NCBI GenBank assembly: GCA_012727555.1
Contig: JAAYGT010000152.1
Location: forward strand, 1-34,920
From: Alcaligenaceae bacterium
GTDB taxonomy: Bacteria > Pseudomonadota > Gammaproteobacteria > Burkholderiales > Burkholderiaceae_B
Direction of reading: 5' to 3'
DNA length: 34,920 nucleotides
Each line of letters starts with the position of its first letter. Within the stretch, counting starts at the first letter, position 1. Made by a program: the position numbers and the translations under genes. Below are positions 1 through 7,252 of the stretch, piece by piece. Under the pieces are notes generated by a model. That model was not told where the DNA came from, made no database searches, and was given only the letters and a program-made list of their open reading frames with translations.

Positions 1-2
1 GA

Positions 3-929
3 GAAAGCGGCGTGGGTAAAGACCTGGTTGCGCATGCCATTCACCAGCTCGGCAACCGTTCCCGCAAGTCCATGGTGTTGATCAATGCGGCGGCCATGCC
101 CACCAATCTGGTCGAAGCCGAGCTGTTTGGTTACGAAGGGGGATCCTTCACGGGGGCCGAGAAAAAAGGGCGTGCCGGCAAGTTTGAACAAGCCGACCAG
201 AGCTCGTTGTTTCTTGATGAAATCGGTGACATGCCCCTGGAAGTGCAGGTAAAACTGTTGCGTACCCTGCAGGATGGCTCTTTTCAGCGGGTTGGGGGCA
301 GTACCGCGCGTCGCTCTGATTTTCGCCTCATTTCTGCCAGCAACCGCGACTTCCGCCAGATGCTGGCCCGGGGTGATTTCCGTCTCGATCTGTTTTACCG
401 TATCAGTGCGGTCACCATCCGCATTCCTCCGCTGCGTGAACGTCTTGAAGACGTGCCTTTGCTGGCGGAAACTTTTTTGTCCCAGTTCGTGCGGCGCCAT
501 CAGGTGGAAGGCAAGTTCTTCGGACAAGGGGCCATGAATTATCTGCAAAGCCTGCCGTGGCCGGGTAATGTGCGTCAATTGCAGCACACCATCGAACGTG
601 CCGCCATTTTTTCCGAGGGCGATGAAATCACGCTTGCCGATTGCGAGGTACCACTTGATATCGGTGCGGCCTCTGAACTGCACTTGCTGGATCAGGGGGC
701 TTTTGACGGTTCCGATCCGTTTGCTGCATCGGCCATCCGGGCACCATTGCCGTCGGGTGAACCGGATACCGTGCGTTCCGCCAAGTCGCGGGTCGAACTC
801 GAGCTTATCCAGGACGCTCTTCGCAAATTTGGCGGCAACAAGAAGAAAGCCGCTGAATACCTGGGTATTTCACGTTCTCATTTGTACAAAAAACTGGCGA
901 ATGTCGCCGAAGAGGAAAGCTTTTCATGA
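3..929 (+). CDS. Sigma-54-dependent transcriptional activator, C-terminal part (5' end outside window)
   Basis: This is the central AAA+ domain and DNA-binding domain of a bacterial enhancer-binding protein, which hydrolyses ATP to open sigma-54 RNA polymerase complexes. The frame is open from base 3 with the Walker A motif ESGVGK, so the receiver or sensor domain lies upstream of the window. Next come the sigma-54-contacting loop as GSFTGA (the family norm is GAFTGA), Walker B LFLDEIGD, the arginine-rich RPPLRER-like segment (seen as IPPLRERLEDVP) and the sensor II motif WPGNVRQL. A Fis-type helix-turn-helix near bases 825-905 (NKKKAAEYLGISRSHLYKKL) ends the protein. Its stop overlaps the acetate kinase start by ATGA, so the two are probably translationally coupled. 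A sigma-54 promoter lies 1.4 kb downstream at 2309-2324 and is a natural candidate target, by inference. The signal it senses cannot be told from this part. Confidence 0.93.
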   Translation, partial: ESGVGKDLVAHAIHQLGNRSRKSMVLINAAAMPTNLVEAELFGYEGGSFTGAEKKGRAGKFEQADQSSLFLDEIGDMPLEVQVKLLRTLQDGSFQRVGGSTARRSDFRLISASNRDFRQMLARGDFRLDLFYRISAVTIRIPPLRERLEDVPLLAETFLSQFVRRHQVEGKFFGQGAMNYLQSLPWPGNVRQLQHTIERAAIFSEGDEITLADCEVPLDIGAASELHLLDQGAFDGSDPFAASAIRAPLPSGEPDTVRSAKSRVELELIQDALRKFGGNKKKAAEYLGISRSHLYKKLANVAEEESFS

Positions 930-2131
930 GTCAAAACGAGTCCCTGCTGGTCATCAATGCGGGTAGTTCCAGCCTCAAGTTCCAGGTGTTCAATGTGCAC
1001 GAAAACAGGCCTGAACTGGCCTGGCGTGGCCTGATTTCGTGTATTGGCCTGCCCACGGCCCATTTCCGTGTCTGTGACCATACCGGTGCTGTTGTGCTTG
1101 ATCGAGCCCTGGTTCCGTCGGAAGCCCGCGATTTGTCGGCGGCCCAGACCGTATTGGCCGACTGGTTGCGCGACACCCTGCCCAAGAGCCCTTTTGCCGT
1201 CGGCCACCGCATTGTGCATGGCGGTCCCGATTACGCAACGGCTGTTCTGGTCGATGATCAGGTGCTCGACACGCTCGATGGCCTGGTGTTGCTGGCGCCC
1301 CTGCACCAGCGCAACAACCTAGCGCCGGTGCATGTGTTGCGCGAGCGTCGTCCCGATATTCCCCAGGTTGCCTGTTTCGATACGGCCTTTCACCGTTCGC
1401 ACAGCCCCCTGGTCGACCGCTTTGCCCTGCCGGCCCGTTTTCTGGAAAAGGGGGTGCGACGCTACGGTTTCCATGGTTTGTCGTACCACTACATTTCCAC
1501 CTACATGCAGGAACATTTACCCGAGGTGGTCAAAGGGCGCGTGGTTGTGGCGCACCTGGGGTCCGGCGCATCGGCCTGTGCCATGGTCAACGGGGTGGGT
1601 GTGGAAACCACCATGGGCTTTACCGCGCTCGATGGTTTGCCCATGAGCACCCGACCCGGCACGCTGGACCCGGGCGTTGTGCTCTGGATGCTTGAGCAAG
1701 GCATGTCGCACGATGAAATCCAGCGTGTGTTGTACACCGAATCCGGGCTCAAGGGTTTGTCGGGTATCAGTGGCGATGTCCGCGATCTTCTGGCCAGTTC
1801 CGAACCGGCGGCCAAAATGGCGCTTGATTACTTCACCTACCGTTCAGCCATGGCTATTGCCGGGTTGTGTGTTTCCGTGAAGGGGCTTGATACGCTGGTG
1901 TTCACGGCCGGCATCGGTGAAAACTCGCCGGAAATCCGCGCCGGTATTTGCGGGCACCTGGCCTGGCTGGGCATTGATCTGGATCCGGAACTGAACCAGG
2001 CCAATGCCGACTGCATCACCCGTCCAGGCAGCCGCATTGCTGTGCGTGTTATTGCGACCAACGAAGAGCTGGTGATTGCGCGGCAAACACTGGCGTGTCT
2101 GGAACAGGCACAAATCATGGTTGCTGATTAA
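926..2131 (+). CDS. ackA: Acetate kinase
   Basis: Acetate kinase interconverts acetate plus ATP and acetyl phosphate plus ADP in the cytoplasm. With phosphotransacetylase it links acetyl-CoA to substrate-level phosphorylation. The 401-residue protein has the usual family length. Visible family motifs are the N-terminal NAGSSSLKF phosphate-binding segment, GHRIVHGG, the YGFHGLSY signature, the glycine-rich HLGSGAS, the STRPGTLDPG stretch and FTAGIGENS near the C-terminus. The ATG overlaps the stop of the upstream sigma-54 activator (ATGA), which fixes the start and implies coupled translation. No phosphotransacetylase gene is visible, though it may lie upstream of the window. A hairpin terminator follows at 2257-2303. 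Confidence 0.96.
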   Translation: MSQNESLLVINAGSSSLKFQVFNVHENRPELAWRGLISCIGLPTAHFRVCDHTGAVVLDRALVPSEARDLSAAQTVLADWLRDTLPKSPFAVGHRIVHGGPDYATAVLVDDQVLDTLDGLVLLAPLHQRNNLAPVHVLRERRPDIPQVACFDTAFHRSHSPLVDRFALPARFLEKGVRRYGFHGLSYHYISTYMQEHLPEVVKGRVVVAHLGSGASACAMVNGVGVETTMGFTALDGLPMSTRPGTLDPGVVLWMLEQGMSHDEIQRVLYTESGLKGLSGISGDVRDLLASSEPAAKMALDYFTYRSAMAIAGLCVSVKGLDTLVFTAGIGENSPEIRAGICGHLAWLGIDLDPELNQANADCITRPGSRIAVRVIATNEELVIARQTLACLEQAQIMVAD

Positions 2132-2159
2132 TGTCCGACCGAAGATCAGGAATGTATTA

Positions 2160-2242
2160 CGACACCCCTTGGTGGTCGTTTCCTTGCTGCTCCGCTGAGG
2201 TGTAGTCACCGTTCTCAGTGTCCTTTTTTGCGACACCTCTTG
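2160..2242. promoter_or_regulatory. Candidate upstream activator sites for the sigma-54 promoter
   Basis: A 12-base direct repeat, CGACACC(C/T)CTTG, occurs at 2160-2171 and at 2231-2242, 71 bases apart, with one mismatch. The first copy is also half of an imperfect dyad ending in GGTGGTCGT (2171-2179). A related GGTGTAGTC lies near 2200-2208. These sites sit roughly 95 to 175 bases upstream of the expected start of the 2309-2324 promoter, which is the usual range for enhancer sites of sigma-54 activators. The binding protein is inferred, not shown. Confidence 0.45.
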
Positions 2243-2256
2243 TGTTTTTTGTCCAC

Positions 2257-2303
2257 ACGCCTGAACACCCCACGGCTTGCCGCAGGGCTGATTCAGGCGT
2301 TTT
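2257..2303 (+). terminator. Putative rho-independent terminator after acetate kinase
   Basis: Two 9-base arms, ACGCCTGAA (2257-2265) and TTCAGGCGT (2292-2300), are perfectly complementary. A 26-base loop with a small inner GGC/GCC stem separates them, and a short T run follows. The hairpin lies 125 bases after the ackA stop and just before the sigma-54 promoter, so it would insulate the liv operon from upstream transcription. The T run is short, so termination strength is uncertain. Confidence 0.6.
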
Positions 2304-2308
2304 CGTGC

Positions 2309-2324
2309 TGGCACAGAATTTGCT
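2309..2324 (+). promoter_or_regulatory. Sigma-54 (-24/-12) promoter of the liv operon
   Basis: The sequence reads TGGCAC, five bases, TTGCT. This matches the sigma-54 consensus TGGCAC-N5-TTGCW at every conserved position, with the required ten bases between the GG and GC pairs. It points toward livG, and the predicted transcript start is near 2334-2336, giving a leader of about 90 bases. It lies in the only sizeable gap before the five-gene transport operon, right after a terminator hairpin and 1.4 kb from a gene for a sigma-54 activator. The match is seen directly; promoter activity is inferred. Confidence 0.8.
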
Positions 2325-2385
2325 TTAATGGCCGTTCATCAATAACAACGCGTTGTCCGACTCGCCGGTCAGCGCAGGAGACAGT

Positions 2386-2427
2386 ATGAGCATCACGATG
2401 CTGAAACCAGGAACGCTACGGCCATGA
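2386..2427 (+). CDS. Possible 13-codon leader peptide overlapping the livG start
   Basis: A short frame (MSITMLKPGTLRP) starts at ATG 2386 with a good ribosome binding site, AGGAG at 2376-2380. Its stop overlaps the livG ATG by ATGA at 2424-2427. The layout is typical of translational coupling: ribosomes finishing the short frame could restart on livG, which has no strong binding site of its own. It holds no run of Leu, Ile or Val codons, so classical attenuation is not suggested. It could also be the decayed end of an older gene. Confidence 0.4.
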   Translation: MSITMLKPGTLRP

Positions 2428-3194
2428 GCGACTACATTCTGGAAACCCAACACTTGATCAAGGAATTTCGCGGCTTCGTGGCCGTGAACGATGTCAACCT
2501 CAAGGTCAAGCGTGGCTCGATCCACGCACTGATCGGTCCGAACGGGGCAGGCAAAACCACGTGCTTCAACCTGCTCACGAAATTCCTGACCCCAACCTCC
2601 GGGCGCATCCTGTTCAACAACCAGGAAATCACCCACGAAAAACCGGCCCAGATCGCCCGGCGCGGCATCATCCGCTCCTTCCAGATCTCGGCCGTGTTTC
2701 CACAGTTGTCGGTTGTTGACAACGTGCGCATCGGCCTGCAGCGCGCCACGGGCACCTCGTTCCAGTTCTGGCGCAGCGACAGACTGCTCAATAGCCTGAA
2801 CGCGCGGGCCATGGAACTGCTCGCGCAGGTCGATCTGACCGAATTTGCCCAGGAAATCACCACCAACCTGCCGTACGGCCGCAAGCGTGCCCTGGAAATC
2901 GCCACCACCCTGGCCATGGAACCCGAGCTGATGCTGCTCGATGAACCCACGCAAGGCATGGGCCACGAAGACGTGGACCGCGTCACGCAACTGATCAAAC
3001 GGGTCAGCCAAGGGCGCACCATTCTCATGGTGGAACACAACATGAACGTGGTGTCGAGCATTGCCGACACCATCACGGTACTGGCACGCGGCGCCGTGCT
3101 GGCCGAAGGCCCGTACCAGGACGTTTCCCGTAACTCCGCGGTCATGGAAGCCTACATGGGCACCACCAGCGGCGAACTCCAGGGAGCACACTGA
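2424..3194 (+). CDS. livG: Branched-chain amino acid-type ABC transporter, ATP-binding protein LivG
   Basis: This is one of the two ATPases that drive a hydrophobic amino acid uptake (HAAT) ABC importer at the inner membrane. The 256-residue protein shows Walker A GPNGAGKTT (about residues 39-47), the Q-loop region, the LivG-type signature LPYGRKRALEIA, Walker B LMLLDEPTQGM and the H-loop as VEHNMNVV. ATG 2424 is chosen because MSDYILETQHL aligns with the usual LivG N-terminus. The leader frame at 2386 overlaps this start. It is the first gene of the livG-F-K-H-M operon, with livF following after five bases. The real substrate could be branched-chain amino acids, an aromatic acid or another amide; the ATPase alone does not tell. 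Confidence 0.93.
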   Translation: MSDYILETQHLIKEFRGFVAVNDVNLKVKRGSIHALIGPNGAGKTTCFNLLTKFLTPTSGRILFNNQEITHEKPAQIARRGIIRSFQISAVFPQLSVVDNVRIGLQRATGTSFQFWRSDRLLNSLNARAMELLAQVDLTEFAQEITTNLPYGRKRALEIATTLAMEPELMLLDEPTQGMGHEDVDRVTQLIKRVSQGRTILMVEHNMNVVSSIADTITVLARGAVLAEGPYQDVSRNSAVMEAYMGTTSGELQGAH

Positions 3195-3199
3195 ACATC

Positions 3200-3913
3200 A
3201 TGACAACACCGGCTATTGAAATCACTGACCTGCACGCCTGGTACGGCGAATCGCACGTGCTGCATGGCATCAATCTTACGGTCCAGAAGGGCGAGGTGGT
3301 TACGCTGCTGGGCCGCAACGGGGCCGGGCGCACCACCACGCTGCGGGCCATCATGGGCCTGACCGGTTCGCGCAAGGGGTCGATCCGCATCAATGGCACT
3401 GAAGCCATCAACCTGCCCACCTACAAGGTGGCTCACCTGGGGCTGGGGTATTGTCCCGAAGAGCGGGGCATTTTTGCCAGCCTGTCGTGCGAGGAAAATC
3501 TGTTGTTGCCACCGGTGGTGGGCAGCACGGCTGGCGGCGGCATGTCGCTGGCGGAAATCTACGACATGTTTCCGAATCTGCAGGAACGCAAGTATTCGCC
3601 GGGCACGCGTTTGTCGGGGGGCGAGCAGCAGATGCTGGCGGTGGCGCGCATCTTGCGTACCGGGGCCAACATTTTGCTGCTGGACGAAATCTCCGAGGGG
3701 CTGGCGCCGGTGATTGTGCAGGCGCTGGCGCGCATGATCACCACCTTGCGCTCGAAGGGCTACACCATTGTCATGGTCGAGCAGAACTTTCGTTTTGCCG
3801 CCCCGCTGGCCGACCGGTTCTATGTCATTGAACATGGCCAGGTGGTCGAAGCCTTCGAAGCCCACGAACTCGAATCCAAACAGGAATCACTGAACACCCT
3901 GCTGGGTGTTTGA
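3200..3913 (+). CDS. livF: Branched-chain amino acid-type ABC transporter, ATP-binding protein LivF
   Basis: This is the second ATPase of the HAAT importer and is expected to pair with LivG. The 237-residue length is normal for LivF. Visible motifs are Walker A GRNGAGRTT (about residues 38-46), signature LSGGEQQMLAVARIL, Walker B NILLLDEISEGLAP and the H-loop segment VMVEQNFRF. Two residues differ from the textbook ATPase: the Walker A lysine is arginine, and Walker B is followed by IS rather than PT. Related LivF proteins of betaproteobacteria also carry substitutions here, so this is not taken as proof of inactivity. The start follows the livG stop by five bases with an AGGGAG binding site about a dozen bases upstream. 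Confidence 0.93.
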   Translation: MTTPAIEITDLHAWYGESHVLHGINLTVQKGEVVTLLGRNGAGRTTTLRAIMGLTGSRKGSIRINGTEAINLPTYKVAHLGLGYCPEERGIFASLSCEENLLLPPVVGSTAGGGMSLAEIYDMFPNLQERKYSPGTRLSGGEQQMLAVARILRTGANILLLDEISEGLAPVIVQALARMITTLRSKGYTIVMVEQNFRFAAPLADRFYVIEHGQVVEAFEAHELESKQESLNTLLGV

Positions 3914-3975
3914 CACACCTGACCACTCATTACAAACTCCAGCCACCGCTGGTCAATCCCGAGGAGATTCAACTT

Positions 3976-5184
3976 ATGAAATTACGCATTCTCAGCGCAT
4001 CACTGGCTCTGGCAGGCCTGGGCCTTTCTTCGGCAGCAACCGCCGCAATCTCCGATGACGTCATTCGCATCGGCCTGATCACCGACATGTCGGGTGTCTA
4101 CTCCGACATCGACGGCAAGGCCGGTGGCGATGCCATCCGCATGGCCATTGCCGACGCAGGCGGCGAAATCAACGGCAAGAAAATTGAATTGCTGGTCGCC
4201 GACCACCAGAACAAAGCCGATGTCGCTTCGGCCCGTGCCCGCTCCTGGTTCGATGAAAACAAAATCGATCTCCTGATCGGTGGTACGAACTCGTCCACCT
4301 CACTGGCGATGGCAGCTGTTGCCGATGAAAAGAAAAAACCTTTTATCGCAGTGGGCGCAGCCACATCGAACCTGACCAATGATCAGTGCACACCCTACAC
4401 TGTGCACTATGCCTATGACACCATTGCCCTTGCACGCGGCACGGGTTCAGCCGTTGTAAAAGATGGCGGTGACTCCTGGTTCTTCATGACAGCTGACTAC
4501 GCTTTCGGCCACTCGCTTGAGCGCGACACCGCTGCCGTGGTGAAAAAAGCCGGGGGCAAGATCGTGGGCAACGTCCGCGTTCCTCTCAGCACAGCCGACT
4601 TTTCGTCTTTCCTGCTGCAGGCACAGTCCTCGGGTGCAAAAATTCTTGGCCTGGCCAATGCTGGCGGTGACTTCATCAACTCCGTCAAAGCGGCCAAGGA
4701 ATTTGGTGTAACCGGCACCATGAACCTGGCCGGGCTGCTGGTGTTCATCAACGACATCCATGCGCTGGGGCTTGATACAACACAAGGCCTGTACCTGACC
4801 ACAGGCTGGTACTGGGACCAGGACGACGAATCACGTGCCTGGGCTCAGCGCTTCTTCAAAGACCACAATCGCATGCCATCCTTCCTGCAGGCAGCCGACT
4901 ACTCGGCCGCCGCCTTCTACTTGAAAGGCGTGAAAGAAACAGGCTCTGACGACGCCGACACGCTGATGAAGTGGATGAAATCCAACAAGATCAATGACAT
5001 GTTCACCAAGAACGGTTATGTCCGTGAAGATGGCCGTATGGTGTACGACATGCGCCTGGCACAGGTGAAAAAACCCAGCGAATCCAAGCAGCCTTGGGAT
5101 TACTACAAAATCGTAGCCAAACTGCCTGGCGCGGAAGTGTACGGTTCACTGGCTGAATCGACCTGCAAACTGGTCAAAAAATAA
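3976..5184 (+). CDS. ABC transporter periplasmic substrate-binding protein (LivK-like)
   Basis: This is the periplasmic receptor of the HAAT importer, with a type I periplasmic-binding fold. ATG 3976 follows GAGGAG at 3961-3966 and opens a classic signal peptide of about 22 residues (MKLRILSASLALAGLGLSSA) ending in an AxA-like ATAA site. An in-frame start at 3910 would put 22 non-signal-like residues in front. The mature protein begins ISDDVIRIGL and contains the receptor hallmarks TDMSGVYSDIDG, LIGGTNSSTSLA and a Cys in NDQCTP matched by a late Cys (STCKL), which may form a disulfide. Mature length, about 380 residues, fits the family. Its substrate is not evident. Unlike E. coli livK, it sits third in the operon. 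Confidence 0.9.
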   Translation: MKLRILSASLALAGLGLSSAATAAISDDVIRIGLITDMSGVYSDIDGKAGGDAIRMAIADAGGEINGKKIELLVADHQNKADVASARARSWFDENKIDLLIGGTNSSTSLAMAAVADEKKKPFIAVGAATSNLTNDQCTPYTVHYAYDTIALARGTGSAVVKDGGDSWFFMTADYAFGHSLERDTAAVVKKAGGKIVGNVRVPLSTADFSSFLLQAQSSGAKILGLANAGGDFINSVKAAKEFGVTGTMNLAGLLVFINDIHALGLDTTQGLYLTTGWYWDQDDESRAWAQRFFKDHNRMPSFLQAADYSAAAFYLKGVKETGSDDADTLMKWMKSNKINDMFTKNGYVREDGRMVYDMRLAQVKKPSESKQPWDYYKIVAKLPGAEVYGSLAESTCKLVKK

Positions 5185-5202
5185 CAAAGCAGTAGCTTCT
5201 AC

Positions 5203-5233
5203 ACATCCCGCAACTTTCACGGTTGCGGGATGT
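5203..5233 (+). terminator. Perfect 12-bp intra-operon hairpin between receptor and permease genes
   Basis: The arms ACATCCCGCAAC (5203-5214) and GTTGCGGGATGT (5222-5233) are perfectly complementary around a 7-base loop. The hairpin starts 19 bases after the receptor stop, and only a weak T-rich tail (TCATGTTTC) follows. Such hairpins often protect the receptor mRNA or partly terminate transcription, so that receptor is made in excess over permease. Either role fits here. Confidence 0.65.
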
Positions 5234-5286
5234 TCATGTTTCACCTGGGGTCGTCAAAGCCCTGTCACGGACTCGCTTTCAAAACT

Positions 5287-6174
5287 ATGACTGACATACT
5301 TGGCATACCAATCCAGGCCCTGTTCGGGCAATTGCTGCTTGGCCTGGTGAACGGCTCCTTCTACGCGGTACTGTCGCTGGGTCTGGCCGTTATCTTCGGC
5401 CTGCTGAACATCATCAACTTTGCCCACGGCGCCCTGTACATGCTGGGCGCCTTCGTGGCCTGGATGGGCCTGCAGTACCTGGGCCTGAACTACTGGGTCA
5501 TGCTCATCGTGGCCCCCCTGCTGGTCGGGCTGATCGGCATCGTGCTCGAACGCACCCTCATCCGCCATCTGTACAAACTTGACCACCTGTATGGCCTGCT
5601 GCTCACCTTCGGCCTGACCCTGCTCATCGAGGGCATTTTCCGCAGCATGTACGGCGTGTCGGGCCAACCGTACGCCACCCCCGAACTGCTGCGCGGCGGG
5701 GTCAACCTGGGCTTCATGTTCCTGCCCATTTACCGCGCCTGGGTGGTGGTTGCCTCCATTGTCGTGTGCCTGGCCACCTGGTACATCATTGAAAAAACCC
5801 GCCTGGGCGCCTTGCTGCGTGCCGGTACGGAAAACCCCAAACTGGTCGAGGCCTTCGGGGTGAACGTGCCGCTGCTCGTTACGCTCACCTACGGTTTTGG
5901 CGTGGCGCTGGCCGGTTTTGCCGGCGTGCTGGCTGCCCCCATTCTGCAGGTTTCCCCGCTCATGGGGTCGAACCTGATCATCGTGGTGTTTGCCGTGGTG
6001 GTGATCGGCGGCATGGGCTCGATCATGGGCTCCATCCTTACCGGCCTGGGGCTGGGCATCGTCGAGGGCCTGACCAAGGTCTTCTGGCCTGAAGCCTCCA
6101 ACACCGTCGTCTTCATCATCATGGTCATTGTGCTGCTGCTGCGCCCAGCAGGTCTTTTCGGGAAACAAGCATGA
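5287..6174 (+). CDS. livH: Branched-chain amino acid-type ABC transporter permease LivH
   Basis: This is one of the two inner-membrane permease subunits of the HAAT importer. From ATG 5287 the 295-residue protein begins MTDILGIPIQALFGQLLLGL and has about eight hydrophobic segments. It carries the LivH signature NGSFYAVLSLGLAVIFGLLN and the NFAHGALYMLG stretch, and later the EAA-like loop GTENPKLVEAFGVN that docks the ATPases. An in-frame start at 5230 lies inside the preceding hairpin and would add 19 residues with no membrane character, so it is rejected. The 3' end overlaps livM by ATGA, implying coupled translation and equal amounts of the two permeases. Confidence 0.94.
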   Translation: MTDILGIPIQALFGQLLLGLVNGSFYAVLSLGLAVIFGLLNIINFAHGALYMLGAFVAWMGLQYLGLNYWVMLIVAPLLVGLIGIVLERTLIRHLYKLDHLYGLLLTFGLTLLIEGIFRSMYGVSGQPYATPELLRGGVNLGFMFLPIYRAWVVVASIVVCLATWYIIEKTRLGALLRAGTENPKLVEAFGVNVPLLVTLTYGFGVALAGFAGVLAAPILQVSPLMGSNLIIVVFAVVVIGGMGSIMGSILTGLGLGIVEGLTKVFWPEASNTVVFIIMVIVLLLRPAGLFGKQA

Positions 6175-7142
6175 ATCGTCAACTTTTGGGTTACCTGCTG
6201 GTGGCTGCGGCCATTGCCGTCCTCCCGCTCCTGGGGGCCTATCCCATTTTCGTCATGAAGGTCATGTGCTATGCCCTGTTTGCCTGCGCCTTCAACTTGC
6301 TGCTCGGCTACACCGGCCTGCTCTCGTTCGGCCATGCTGCCTTCATGGGCGGCGCCGCCTATGCCACTGGCCACGCGCTGGCGTCCTGGGGCTTTCCCAC
6401 GCTGGTCGGGGTCTTGTTCGGCACCGGGGTGGCTGCGCTCATGGGGTTGGTCATGGGGGCGCTGGCCATCCGGCGCAGTGGCATCTACTTTGCCATGATC
6501 ACCCTGGCCATGGCCCAGATGGTGTTCTTCTTCTTCCTGCAGGCCCCGTTCACGGGCGGCGAAGATGGCCTGCAGGGCATTCCCCGCGGCAGCATCCTGG
6601 GCATTGACCTGTCCAATGACCTGAACCTGTACTACTTCGTGATGGCGGTGTTTGCCTTTGGCTACTTTGTCTGCTGGCGCACCATCAACTCGCCGTTCGG
6701 TCAGGTGCTCAAGGCCATTCGCGAGAACGAACCGCGCACTATTTCACTGGGCTACAACGTTGATTCCTTCAAACTGCTGGCCTTCGTGATCTCGGCCACC
6801 CTGGCCGGTCTGGCAGGCTCCACCAAGGCCCTGGTGTTCGTGTCGGCCACTTTGTCCGATGCGGCCTGGCAGATGTCCGGTCTGGTGGTGCTCATGACGC
6901 TGGTTGGTGGCATGGGCACCTTTACCGGACCGGTCATTGGTGCCTTCATCATCGTGGTGCTGGAAAACAAAGTGGGCGAATTCGGCCGCTTCATGAGCCA
7001 GACAACCGGCATCGAATGGTTCCAGGTGCTGGGCGAATCGGTCACCATGGTGATCGGCCTGATCTTCATCATCTGCGTGATGGCCTTCCGTCGCGGCGTG
7101 GTGGGGGAACTGGCCTACCGGTTCGGGGCGAAGAAAGCCTGA
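6171..7142 (+). CDS. livM: Branched-chain amino acid-type ABC transporter permease LivM
   Basis: This is the second permease subunit of the HAAT importer. The 323-residue protein has about ten hydrophobic segments. It shows the LivM core ACAFNLLLGYTGLLSFGHAA, the loop IRENEPRTISLGYNVDSFKL that contacts the ATPase, and GGMGTFTGPVIGAF toward the end. The length is typical of the shorter LivM group, without the N-terminal extension of E. coli LivM. The start overlaps the livH stop by ATGA. It is the last gene of the operon; a hairpin follows at 7161-7185. Confidence 0.94.
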   Translation: MNRQLLGYLLVAAAIAVLPLLGAYPIFVMKVMCYALFACAFNLLLGYTGLLSFGHAAFMGGAAYATGHALASWGFPTLVGVLFGTGVAALMGLVMGALAIRRSGIYFAMITLAMAQMVFFFFLQAPFTGGEDGLQGIPRGSILGIDLSNDLNLYYFVMAVFAFGYFVCWRTINSPFGQVLKAIRENEPRTISLGYNVDSFKLLAFVISATLAGLAGSTKALVFVSATLSDAAWQMSGLVVLMTLVGGMGTFTGPVIGAFIIVVLENKVGEFGRFMSQTTGIEWFQVLGESVTMVIGLIFIICVMAFRRGVVGELAYRFGAKKA

Positions 7143-7160
7143 GGCACCAAGCCCAGACCC

Positions 7161-7185
7161 CATGCTCGGGCTTAGGCCGAGCATG
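7161..7185 (+). terminator. Hairpin closing the liv operon
   Basis: CATGCTCGG (7161-7169) and CCGAGCATG (7177-7185) form a perfect 9-bp stem with a 7-base loop, 18 bases after the livM stop. No T tract follows, so it may act as a 3' mRNA-stabilising hairpin or need Rho rather than being a classical intrinsic terminator. Confidence 0.5.
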
Positions 7186-7252
7186 AGGCATACCATGAGC
7201 CTTAAAAGCGCATCGATGGGTGTGCCTGCCACCGGGGTGGGTTTCTTGACCC

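Noticed and set aside
2325-3191. 288-residue minus-strand frame opposite livG
   Set aside because: It is a shadow of livG, which has full ABC ATPase motifs. The antisense product is His/Gln-rich with no domain.
5254-6168. 304-residue minus-strand frame opposite livH
   Set aside because: Its Gln/His-rich composition is the usual antisense image of a hydrophobic membrane protein; livH is unmistakable.
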